Below, piece after piece: positions 1-7,070 of a DNA stretch of 64,000 bases. The position numbers were made by a program, and so were the translations under genes. Below the pieces are notes generated by a model. That model was not told the origin of the DNA and searched no databases. It worked only from the letters and a program-made list of their open reading frames with translations. Origin of the DNA: Reyranella sp. GTDB lineage: Bacteria > Pseudomonadota > Alphaproteobacteria > Reyranellales > Reyranellaceae. The number at the start of each line of letters is the position of its first letter. Position 1 is the stretch's first letter. The stretch spans positions 1 through 64,000 of the forward strand of contig NZ_SCVH01000073.1 of assembly GCF_004296935.1 (NCBI RefSeq), read 5' to 3'.

Positions 1-29
1 CTCATCAGCCGAGCAAACCAATCCACCAT
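1..29 (-). CDS. Start of a third island gene, cut by the left edge
   Basis: Just downstream of the DUF6884/GIY-YIG gene on the minus strand, an ATG at 29 opens a frame of nine codons (MVDWFARLM) that runs off the window. It is preceded by an AGGTGG Shine-Dalgarno-like sequence (39-34) four bases upstream. Only 13 bases separate it from the preceding stop, so it would be the third gene of the queC operon. Nothing can be said about its function. The call rests on the start context alone and could be chance. Confidence 0.4.
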
Positions 30-42
30 AGGTCCACCTAAT

Positions 43-1242
43 TTAGAAGAGACTTAACTGTGGAGACTTACGGAGCAGCACGGCTCCCTTGCGCCAATCT
101 TTTGGTGAGATCGACTTCTCTGGCATTGATCGGAGGCCAATTGTGGCTTCGACATAGGTTTCTAAAACTTCGAACAAGCGCGTATCCGGGGGATTAAACA
201 GACAGTTCAGATTCCAAAGCCCGCTCACCGCGATTCTCCAGTCCTCACTCGAATTTCCGAGCCAGTGTGCGCCCTTTTGACCTGCGGAGAGATACCACCT
301 TGATAAAAGGCCGATGCAATTTTGCTCCAAATATGCGCGATCACTTAGTGGCCCGGCGTCATCGGGAACATCTAGCCACAACACTCGCATGGCACCAATA
401 ACGGCAGATACTCGACGTTCGAGCTGTTCTTCACCTTTTCGAATTTCGCCTGAGGCAGTCTGCCCCTCAGCCCATGACCGTGGCCGGGCAGCATTACTGA
501 GTCCAGTTGTCAGGGCTCTCCCAACATGCAAACGGAAAATTGATGACCGATGACTTCCAATACCTTGGTTCGTACCACGATGAGTGCTGAGGCGATCCCA
601 GAGTGTTGTACGCGATCCTTTGCTAACAGCATGTGTGCCGACCCGAGTTACGCGCGGAACGCGCGACAATGTTGGTTCAGTATCCTCGATGAAGAAGTAG
701 ATACCGCGCGTTGGCCAGCTAAGGCGGCCACTTGCTTCGGCGAGGAGGCGCCCTCCGCCTTGCGCCACGTAGAGCTTCCTCATGAGCTTATAGAATGCAG
801 ATCCGCTTTTATTTAGGAGATCGTCATCATTGAATCTACGCAACGCCTGCAACCGCGAGCCAAGCGAGAGCCGCCCCAACGGCAACTCGACCTTGCATCC
901 AAGCTGGGCGAACACTCCTTGAAGAGGCTTGTAGTAGTCGCTGCCGCAATATAGCGCGACGATGTCGCCGCTACTGATGACGTCTTTGAGCTGGTGCGCC
1001 ACCATCGCCGACCACTCAGCCCGCTGGTGGCGATCGAAATCTTTTAGAGTCATATCGTAAGGAGTTACGCGTACTGACAAGGGAAGAACGCCATGTTTCG
1101 CTGACAGGATGGCTGTGGTCTTCGCTTTTCCTAAAGAGTGGAGGAGAGATTTCCTAAACAGCGGGGAAGTATACAACGCAGCGGCCGGTCGCTCTTCGGC
1201 TGCCTTCGTCTTTGAGCAAGCGACGAGAGCCAAAGATGCCAT
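43..1242 (-). CDS. DUF6884 domain fused to a GIY-YIG-like domain
   Basis: A 399-residue protein of unknown function. The N-terminal part (about residues 4-125) matches the DUF6884 pattern: a beta strand ending in VACSKTK, then YTSPLFRKSL, LSAKHGVL and VALYCGSDYY. A GIY-YIG-like module follows: GIYFF near 180, RVGTH near 200, then LWDRLSTHRG and a conserved HRSSIFRLHVG stretch, continuing to about 370. GIY-YIG domains are usually nucleases, but activity here is not proven. An upstream TTG would add seven residues and overlap queC. The ATG at 1242, two bases after the queC stop, is preferred. Base composition is clearly less GC-rich than the rest of the window. Co-transcription with queC suggests a role linked to 7-deazaguanine chemistry or a defence function, which is inference. 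Confidence 0.8.
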   Translation of the reverse strand: MASLALVACSKTKAAEERPAAALYTSPLFRKSLLHSLGKAKTTAILSAKHGVLPLSVRVTPYDMTLKDFDRHQRAEWSAMVAHQLKDVISSGDIVALYCGSDYYKPLQGVFAQLGCKVELPLGRLSLGSRLQALRRFNDDDLLNKSGSAFYKLMRKLYVAQGGGRLLAEASGRLSWPTRGIYFFIEDTEPTLSRVPRVTRVGTHAVSKGSRTTLWDRLSTHRGTNQGIGSHRSSIFRLHVGRALTTGLSNAARPRSWAEGQTASGEIRKGEEQLERRVSAVIGAMRVLWLDVPDDAGPLSDRAYLEQNCIGLLSRWYLSAGQKGAHWLGNSSEDWRIAVSGLWNLNCLFNPPDTRLFEVLETYVEATIGLRSMPEKSISPKDWRKGAVLLRKSPQLSLF

Positions 1243-1244
1243 GG

Positions 1245-1874
1245 CTACTTTATTGTCTTCCAAGCATGGCTATGCAGCCGGCATGCATCGCAATTTCCGC
1301 ATGGAACGACGCCTCCATTGGCAACTTGGGGACGGTAGCAGCTCCACGTGTCATACTCACCAAGGCCATGCTGCTTGGCTAGTGTGGCAATTTCAGCTTT
1401 CGACATGGACATAAGTGGCGCAACTATCGTCGGGCCGCCGGGATGTGCCAATGACATCATTGACTGAAACGACTTAAGGAACTCAGGTGTACAATCAGGA
1501 TAGCCGGAGTAGTCGATGGAATTTAATCCAATGTGCACTTCATCCGCACTCACTCCTGCCGCGTGAGCGCACGCAACTGATAAAAAGACGACATTGCGAG
1601 CTGGCAGGAAAGCCGGCGAAACACTCTTCGGCATTTCTTCGATTGCACGACCAATTGGCATAGGCCGGTTGGGTTTCTGCCAAGAGAGCGAAACTACGTC
1701 GCGCCTAATTCCGAGGCGTTCGCATTGGCGAGCAGCGAACAGCAATTCTACAGAAAGGCGTTGTCCGTATTCAAAGCCCAAGCTAGTCACCTCATGACCA
1801 GCAGCGTGCGCCTCGTAAAGACACGTCGTTGAGTCCATTCCACCGCTATGAAGCACCACGATGCGCTTTGCCAT
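1245..1874 (-). CDS. queC: 7-cyano-7-deazaguanine (preQ0) synthase QueC
   Basis: QueC converts 7-carboxy-7-deazaguanine to preQ0 using ATP and ammonia, in the queuosine pathway. The 209-residue product is close to normal family length. It has the N-terminal PP-loop SGGMDSTT (10-17), the family stretch GLNSIDYSGYPDC (116-128) and a complete C-terminal zinc site (Cys179, 192, 195 and 198 in CGNCDAC). This looks like a true QueC rather than one of the divergent QueC-like proteins of Qat or type IV CBASS. No queD, queE or folE lies nearby. It leads a tight operon with the DUF6884/GIY-YIG gene in a block of lower GC content. QueC paralogues also serve DNA 7-deazaguanine systems and anti-phage operons, so both a housekeeping and an island role remain open. 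Confidence 0.9.
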   Translation of the reverse strand: MAKRIVVLHSGGMDSTTCLYEAHAAGHEVTSLGFEYGQRLSVELLFAARQCERLGIRRDVVSLSWQKPNRPMPIGRAIEEMPKSVSPAFLPARNVVFLSVACAHAAGVSADEVHIGLNSIDYSGYPDCTPEFLKSFQSMMSLAHPGGPTIVAPLMSMSKAEIATLAKQHGLGEYDTWSCYRPQVANGGVVPCGNCDACRLHSHAWKTIK

Positions 1875-2119
1875 TCGTCCCGTTATTCTCCTGCAGGGCC
1901 TTTGCTATGGTAACGCAGATTGCAGTGAATAAGTGGAGCCTCAGCCATAGGCTTCCAGGAACGATGGCTCTGCTCGGCCGTGGCTTGGCGAAGATCAGGA
2001 ACGGCGACATCTAGGGCGGCGAAAGCGACTAGGCCGCCGTGCGGACGCTCAAGCCCGGGAGCGCCAAGCAATTCGCCTTTTGTGGGCTGAACTAGGTCGA
2101 TGATCGCGGCAGCGGCCGC

Positions 2120-2404
2120 TTAGGCGGCCTTGGCCGCCGGCGCCTGGCTGCGGATGAACGCCACGAGATCGCCCACCGTGAGGATCCGTTCGGCGGCGCT
2201 GTCGGAAATCTCGATGCCGAAGGCGTCCTCGATCGCCATGATGAGTTCCACGAGATCGAGGCTGCTGGCACCGAGGTCGGTGACGAAGTTTGCCTTCTCG
2301 GCAACCCTCTCCTGGGCGATGCCGAGGACCCGCGCGACGATCGTCTGTACCCGGTTCGCGATACCAGTCCGGGCGTCTGGCGTGGTCGACTGTGGTTGGG
2401 CCAT
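2120..2404 (-). CDS. Acyl carrier protein, stand-alone
   Basis: A 94-residue acyl carrier protein. The segment TDLGASSLDLVELIMAIED (42-60) is the carrier-protein core. Ser48 is the expected phosphopantetheine attachment site; the usual Asp before it is Ser47 here (SSL instead of DSL). Hydrophobic helix positions and an Ala-rich tail are typical. A good Shine-Dalgarno (AAGGAAG) sits six bases before the ATG. No fatty-acid synthase, polyketide or lipid A gene lies next to it, so this is probably a specialised carrier and not the main AcpP. It lies about 245 bases from the lower-GC island at the left edge. Confidence 0.9.
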   Translation of the reverse strand: MAQPQSTTPDARTGIANRVQTIVARVLGIAQERVAEKANFVTDLGASSLDLVELIMAIEDAFGIEISDSAAERILTVGDLVAFIRSQAPAAKAA

Positions 2405-2488
2405 GTCACGCTTCCTTTTCCGAGGCGACTGACGTTAGCCCTCCCCGCCGGGGGCGGCTACAGGCGGCTGGCGCGGCGCTGCCCCCTA

Positions 2489-2517
2489 TTGACAGTATTC
2501 CTATCCTTCCCTATATA
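2489..2517 (+). promoter_or_regulatory. Near-consensus sigma-70-type promoter
   Basis: TTGACA at 2489-2494, a 17-base spacer, then TATATA at 2512-2517. This is unusually close to the housekeeping consensus for such GC-rich DNA. Predicted transcription starts near 2524, about 47 bases before the HTH gene at 2571. No experimental evidence. Confidence 0.65.
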
Positions 2518-2570
2518 TCCTCTCGGACAGGATTTCCGGCCCTAAATGGCTGCGGAACAGGAGGAAGGGG

Positions 2571-3566
2571 ATGTCATTCTACGATCAGAACCGCCCGTTC
2601 GGGGCCCCCATCGGGATCCCGGTCGGCGTGCCCGAGGCGCCGCCGGTCGACGGCCTGAGCTGGGCCGACGCGGCCTATTTGATGCGGATCCATAAACAGG
2701 GCTTTCACCCGCCCGCCCATATGCGCGGCATGAGCCTGGCGCAGTTGGAGGCGAAAGCCCGCGAGGAAACCCGGGAGGCGCGCGAAGCCGAGGAGGCGCG
2801 GCAGAGCGCGGCGCGCATCGCCAACGCGCCCAAGGCGATCGAGCGGGCATTGCTCGATGGCCCCTCGTCGAAGCGGGCCCTGCCGGCCCAGCGCGGCTGG
2901 CGGCTGCGCGTGCGCTATCTCAACCAGGCGCGCCGCGGCAACACGCTGCGCGAGGCGGCGGCCCGCGTCGGCATCGACGAGAGCACGGCGCGGCGCTGGC
3001 GGATCAAGTACCCGAAGTTCGCCGCGCACCTCGCCACGATCGTCGAGGAGCGCCACCGGCAGAACGCCGACGACCTGAAACTGCGGGCCGGCGAGCCCCG
3101 GTCGCGGGCGGTGTTCTTTCGCGGCAAGCAGATCGGCGAGCAGGTGATGCACGACGACCGGGCGCTGATGTTCCTGCTCAAGCTGGAAGACGGCCAGCGC
3201 GCCCGCGCCGAGGCGCGCGAGGAACGGCGCGAGCAGCGCGCCCACGAGATCCGCCTGAAGGAGATGGAGATCGAGGCCAGGCGCGAGACGAAGGCGATTT
3301 CCAAAACGCCCGCTTCCGACGTGCATCCGGTGGCCCTCGCCGAACCCGAATCACCCGCGCCGATCAACGACTTGCCCGCCGTTCCGGCGGACATCGCACC
3401 TCCACAGGTCGTGGAGGTCGCGTCGCAAGCGATGACCCCCTCCGGCCCTACGGGCCACCTCCCCCGAGACGGGGGAGGAGAAGAATCAAACTCCTCCCCC
3501 GCGCATAGCGCGGGGGAGGTGCCCGCGAAGCGGGCGGAGGGGGTCATGGGCACGACGCTGTGCTAG
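2571..3566 (+). CDS. HTH and coiled-coil protein, terminase-small-subunit-like
   Basis: A 331-residue soluble protein of unknown function. Residues 47-85 and 208-243 are very rich in Glu, Arg and Ala and should form coiled coils. Between them, TLREAAARVGIDESTARRW (about 124-142) is a clear helix-turn-helix of the Hin/terminase-small-subunit type, so DNA binding is likely. The C-terminal quarter (from about 245) is Pro/Ala-rich and looks disordered. About the last 40 residues are encoded by a REP-like palindrome at 3432-3547. The start follows GGAGG and a strong promoter (2489-2517). No phage genes are adjacent, so it may be a domesticated phage-type DNA-binding protein. The assignment stops at domain level. 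Confidence 0.75.
   Translation: MSFYDQNRPFGAPIGIPVGVPEAPPVDGLSWADAAYLMRIHKQGFHPPAHMRGMSLAQLEAKAREETREAREAEEARQSAARIANAPKAIERALLDGPSSKRALPAQRGWRLRVRYLNQARRGNTLREAAARVGIDESTARRWRIKYPKFAAHLATIVEERHRQNADDLKLRAGEPRSRAVFFRGKQIGEQVMHDDRALMFLLKLEDGQRARAEAREERREQRAHEIRLKEMEIEARRETKAISKTPASDVHPVALAEPESPAPINDLPAVPADIAPPQVVEVASQAMTPSGPTGHLPRDGGGEESNSSPAHSAGEVPAKRAEGVMGTTLC
3432..3547. repeat. Composite REP-like palindromic element
   Basis: The outer arms ATGACCCCCTCCG (3432-3444) and CGGAGGGGGTCAT (3535-3547) are perfect reverse complements. Inside are further hairpins: CCTCCCCC...GGGGGAGG near 3458-3479, a second one around 3491-3520, and GCCCGCGAAGCGGGC near 3521-3535. This is the structure of a two-unit REP/BIME-like element. 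It lies entirely inside the 3' end of the HTH gene and stays open in that frame, then sits 45 bases before mmsA, where it could also act as a transcript stabiliser or terminator. Confidence 0.8.
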
Positions 3567-3591
3567 AACGCAATAAATAGCGGAGGAATAG

Positions 3592-5088
3592 ATGGCGGCC
3601 AGGATCGGACATTTCGTCGGCAACAAGCGGGTCGCGGGCACCAGCGGCCGGCAGGGCGACGTCACCAACCCGGCGACCGGCGAGGTGACGGCGATGGTGG
3701 CCTTCGCCTCCCAGGCCGAGATCGACGACGCCGTGGCGATCGCGAAGAAGGCGCAGACGGCCTGGGCCGCGACGCCGCCGCTCCGCCGCCAGCGCGTGAT
3801 GTTCAACCTCAAGAGCCTGGTCGAGAAGCGCACCGACGATCTGGCGCGACTGATGTCGCTCGAGCACGGCAAGACCTTCGACGATGCCAAGGGCGAGGTC
3901 GGGCGCGGGCTCGAGGTGATCGAGTTCTCCTGCGGCATCGCCCATCACATGAAGGGCGACTTCACCGAGCAGGTCGCCTCCGACATGGACAGCTGGTCGA
4001 TCCGCCAGCCGCTGGGCGTGGTGGCGGGCATCACGCCGTTCAACTTCCCGATCATGATCCCGTGCTGGATGGGCGCCATGGCGGTGGCCTGCGGCAACGC
4101 CTTCATTTTGAAGCCGTCGGAGAAGGACCCTTCGGCGCCGATGCTGCTGGCCGAGCTGTTCGCCGAGGCGGGCGCACCGGCCGGCATCTTCCAGGTGCTG
4201 AACGGCGACAAGGTGGCGGTCGATGCGCTGCTGCATCATCCCGACGTGCCGGCGATCTCCTTCGTCGGTTCGACCGCGATCGGCCAGTACGTCTATCACA
4301 CCGGCACGCAACGGAATAAGCGCGTGCAGGCGCTGTGCGGCGCCAAGAACCACATGGTGATCATGCCCGACGCCGACCTCGACCAGGCGACCGACGCGCT
4401 GATCGGCGCGGGTTACGGCGCTGCCGGCGAGCGCTGCATGGCGATCTCGGTCGCCGTCGCGGTGGGCGACGTCGGCGACAGGCTGATGGAAAAGCTGGCG
4501 CCCAGGGTGGCGGCCTTGAAGGTCGGGCCCGGCCTCGATCCGCAGTCGGAGATGGGACCGCTGGTCACGCGCCAGCACAGGGACAAGGTGATGGGCTACG
4601 TCGATACGGGCGTGAAGGAAGGCGCCAGGCTGGTGGTCGACGGCCGCGGGCTCAAGCTGCAGGGCTACGAGAACGGCAACTTCATGGGCGGCTGCCTGTT
4701 CGACAACGTCACCACCGGCATGACGATCTACAAGGACGAGATTTTTGGGCCCGTCCTCTCGGTGGTGCGCGCCAAGGGCTTCGACGAGGCGATCAAGATG
4801 GTGAACGACCACGCCTACGGCAACGGCACCGCGATCTTCACCCGCGACGGCGATGCCGCCCGCGCCTTTGCCAGCAACGTCCAGATCGGCATGGTCGGCA
4901 TCAACGTGCCGATCCCGGTGCCGGTGGCCTATCACAGCTTCGGCGGCTGGAAGGCTTCCATCTTCGGCGACCATGGCATCTACGGCATGGAGGGCGTGCG
5001 CTTCTACACCAAGCTCAAGACCATCACGGCGCGCTGGCCGACCGGCATCCGTTCCGGCGCGGAATTTGCCTTCAAGGCCCGCAACTAG
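3592..5088 (+). CDS. mmsA: CoA-acylating methylmalonate-semialdehyde dehydrogenase
   Basis: An aldehyde dehydrogenase superfamily enzyme of 498 residues, the usual length for MmsA. It oxidises (methyl)malonate semialdehyde to propionyl-CoA or acetyl-CoA with NAD+ and CoA, in valine, inositol and beta-alanine catabolism. Diagnostic features are TPFNFP (148-153), FILKPSEKDP (171-180), FVGSTAIGQYVY (224-235) and the catalytic Cys282 in the MmsA-type context GERCMAIS. The ATG follows GGAGGAAT at good spacing. The FAD-dependent oxidase gene begins 30 bases downstream on the same strand, suggesting joint expression in amine or amino-acid breakdown. Other MmsA-type aldehyde dehydrogenases with different substrates cannot be excluded. 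Confidence 0.93.
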   Translation: MAARIGHFVGNKRVAGTSGRQGDVTNPATGEVTAMVAFASQAEIDDAVAIAKKAQTAWAATPPLRRQRVMFNLKSLVEKRTDDLARLMSLEHGKTFDDAKGEVGRGLEVIEFSCGIAHHMKGDFTEQVASDMDSWSIRQPLGVVAGITPFNFPIMIPCWMGAMAVACGNAFILKPSEKDPSAPMLLAELFAEAGAPAGIFQVLNGDKVAVDALLHHPDVPAISFVGSTAIGQYVYHTGTQRNKRVQALCGAKNHMVIMPDADLDQATDALIGAGYGAAGERCMAISVAVAVGDVGDRLMEKLAPRVAALKVGPGLDPQSEMGPLVTRQHRDKVMGYVDTGVKEGARLVVDGRGLKLQGYENGNFMGGCLFDNVTTGMTIYKDEIFGPVLSVVRAKGFDEAIKMVNDHAYGNGTAIFTRDGDAARAFASNVQIGMVGINVPIPVPVAYHSFGGWKASIFGDHGIYGMEGVRFYTKLKTITARWPTGIRSGAEFAFKARN

Positions 5089-5118
5089 GCAACGATTAGG
5101 AAGCGACCAGGAAACGAT

Positions 5119-6417
5119 ATGGCCGAACCCTTCCCTCTTGAACCCTCGTTATGGGCCGCGACGGCGCCCGCCGCCGCCGCAACACCCGCGCTCCGGGAGT
5201 CCGTCACCGCGGACGTCTGCATCGTGGGCGCTGGCTATGCCGGCCTGTCGACGGCGCTGCATCTCGCGCAGCGGGGTATCAAGTCGGTGGTGCTCGAAGC
5301 GAAGGAGCCGGGCTTCGGCGGCTCGGGCCGCAACGGCGGACAGGTGATCCCGGGGCTGAAGTTCGATCCCGACGAGCTCGAGACCATGTACGGATCCGAG
5401 CGGGGACCGCGCCTCGTCGACTTCGTCAGCCGGACCGCCGATATCGTCTGGGAGCTGATCGACAAGCACAAGATGGACGTTCCCAACACGCGCAATGGCT
5501 GGATCCAGAGCGCCATTTCAGCCAAGGCAGTCGGGCCGATCGAGGCTCGTGCCGCGCAATGGCAGAAGCGCGGCGCCCCAGTCGAGGTGCTCGACAGGCA
5601 GGAGACGGCACGGCACATCGGCCACGATCAATACCTCGGTTCCTGGATCGATCGCCGCGGCGGCGTGGTGCAGCCGCTCGCCTATGCGCGCGGGCTCGCC
5701 CGCGCGGCGCTGGCGGCGGGCGTTTCGATCCACGGCAACACGCCCGCCACCAGCCTGCTGCGCGAGAACGGCAAATGGATCGTCGGCACCGCCCAAGGTG
5801 CCGCCGTCACGGCGGATCGCGTGGTGTTGGCGACCAATGGCTATACCGGCGATCTCTGGCCGCATCTGCGCCAGACCATCATCGCCGCCAATTCCTTCCA
5901 GGTTGCAACCAAGCCGCTGTCGGACAATATCTTGAAGTCGATCCTGCCCGGCGGCCAGTCGACGTCCGATTCGCGCCGCATCGGGCTTTACTACCGCCTC
6001 GATCACACCGGCCGCTTCCTGATGGGCGGCCGCGGGCCGATGCGCGAACCCAAGGGCGTCGAGGACTGGGCCCATATCGAGACGATGATGGAGAAGATGT
6101 TCCCGCAGCTGAAAGGCGCCGGCATCGATTTCCGCTGGGGCGGCCGCGTGGCGGTGACGCGCGATCACCTGCCCCATCTGCACGAACCCGCCCCCGGCCT
6201 GCTGATCGACATCGGCTGCATGGGGCGCGGCGTGGCGCTGCAAACGGCGATGGGACGCGCGATGGCGACTTATATCGCTTCGGGCGACCCGATGGCGCTG
6301 CCGCTGCCGCCGGACAAAGTGAGGCCCCTGCCGTTCCACGGCCTGAACAAGCTCTACTTCCAAGCTTTCGTCACCTGGTATCGCTTCCTCGACCAACGGG
6401 ACGCCAAAGCCGTCTGA
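5119..6417 (+). CDS. FAD-dependent DAO-family oxidoreductase, PuuB-like
   Basis: A 432-residue flavoprotein of the D-amino-acid oxidase fold. The dinucleotide-binding motif VGAGYAGLSTALHLA lies at about 36-50. GGSGRNGGQVIPGL (about 70-83) is typical of gamma-glutamylputrescine oxidases and related amine oxidases, and the C-terminal GCMGRGVALQTAMGRAMA loop (about 373-390) closes the FAD site. No signal peptide. Such enzymes oxidise secondary or primary amines to aldehydes with O2, and the upstream aldehyde dehydrogenase gene (ends 5088) could take the product further. The real substrate is unknown. The start has an AGGAAACG Shine-Dalgarno. Confidence 0.88.
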   Translation: MAEPFPLEPSLWAATAPAAAATPALRESVTADVCIVGAGYAGLSTALHLAQRGIKSVVLEAKEPGFGGSGRNGGQVIPGLKFDPDELETMYGSERGPRLVDFVSRTADIVWELIDKHKMDVPNTRNGWIQSAISAKAVGPIEARAAQWQKRGAPVEVLDRQETARHIGHDQYLGSWIDRRGGVVQPLAYARGLARAALAAGVSIHGNTPATSLLRENGKWIVGTAQGAAVTADRVVLATNGYTGDLWPHLRQTIIAANSFQVATKPLSDNILKSILPGGQSTSDSRRIGLYYRLDHTGRFLMGGRGPMREPKGVEDWAHIETMMEKMFPQLKGAGIDFRWGGRVAVTRDHLPHLHEPAPGLLIDIGCMGRGVALQTAMGRAMATYIASGDPMALPLPPDKVRPLPFHGLNKLYFQAFVTWYRFLDQRDAKAV

Positions 6418-6449
6418 CCGGCGGCCGCGTCATTCTCGAAGGTGCGCAA

Positions 6450-7070
6450 CTGAAGAACCCTGTTCCATTGCTCGGCCTTACACTCGCCGCGGCGCTGTGC
6501 GGCGGCTGTGCGGTGATCACTCCGCTCGGCATTGCCGCCTCGATGGCGACGTCGGCCAGCACTCACTACGCCATGAACACCTTCTTCAGCGAGGACAAGT
6601 TCAAACGCGATGCGCGCGCGGCCTATGAGCGCGCCCCGCCCTGCGCCAGCATGAGCCACGGCGTGCAGAACGGCCGCGCCGTCACCCTCGTGCGCGATGT
6701 CGCCTGGTTCAACTTCTATGAATCCGCCGACGGCCGCCGCCTCGCCCCCTCGGCCGGTCAGGGCCTGGTCATGGTCGACTACGAGATCATCAACCGCAGC
6801 AACACCGACATCATCGTGACGCCGCGGCGGCTCACGCTGACCAACGCCCAGGGCCAGTTGTTCAACGAGAAGATCGGCGTCGGCGGCATCCAGACCGACG
6901 AGCAGACGCCCGACGAGGGCGCGATCCTGCCCTCCGGGCAATCGTGGATCATGGTGTCGGTGTTCGACGTGCCGCCGGCCGATTATGCGCTGATGGTGCC
7001 GAACGGCCGCACCGAGGCCGATCCCGAGCCGACCTGGGTCGACGGCTGTCGTATCCCGTCGCCGGCCTAG
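6450..7070 (+). CDS. Secreted lipoprotein-like protein, CTG or TTG start
   Basis: About 206 residues with an N-terminal hydrophobic signal (KNPVPLLGLTLAAALCGGC) and a possible lipobox Cys, followed by a beta-rich domain (YEIINRSNTDIIVTPRRLTL). This resembles DUF4352-type immunoglobulin-like extracytoplasmic proteins, but no family is certain. No ATG lies upstream of the signal peptide. A GAAGG Shine-Dalgarno (6438-6442) stands seven bases before a CTG at 6450, giving MKNPVPLL with a charged N-terminus. TTG at 6468 is the alternative. The gene follows the oxidase by 32 bases and its TAG stop is shared with the convergent gene through CTAG (7067-7070). Confidence 0.7.
   Translation: MKNPVPLLGLTLAAALCGGCAVITPLGIAASMATSASTHYAMNTFFSEDKFKRDARAAYERAPPCASMSHGVQNGRAVTLVRDVAWFNFYESADGRRLAPSAGQGLVMVDYEIINRSNTDIIVTPRRLTLTNAQGQLFNEKIGVGGIQTDEQTPDEGAILPSGQSWIMVSVFDVPPADYALMVPNGRTEADPEPTWVDGCRIPSPA

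Noticed and set aside
1883..2071. Minus-strand frame of 62 codons between the acyl carrier protein and queC, in the same frame as the ACP stop
   Set aside because: It starts with TTG and has no Shine-Dalgarno of note or recognisable domain. It could be read-through-like coincidence in a short spacer.
3544..4974. Long minus-strand frame antisense to mmsA
   Set aside because: Rich in His, Arg, Gly and Asp with no domain; a typical shadow of codon bias in GC-rich DNA opposite a clear gene.
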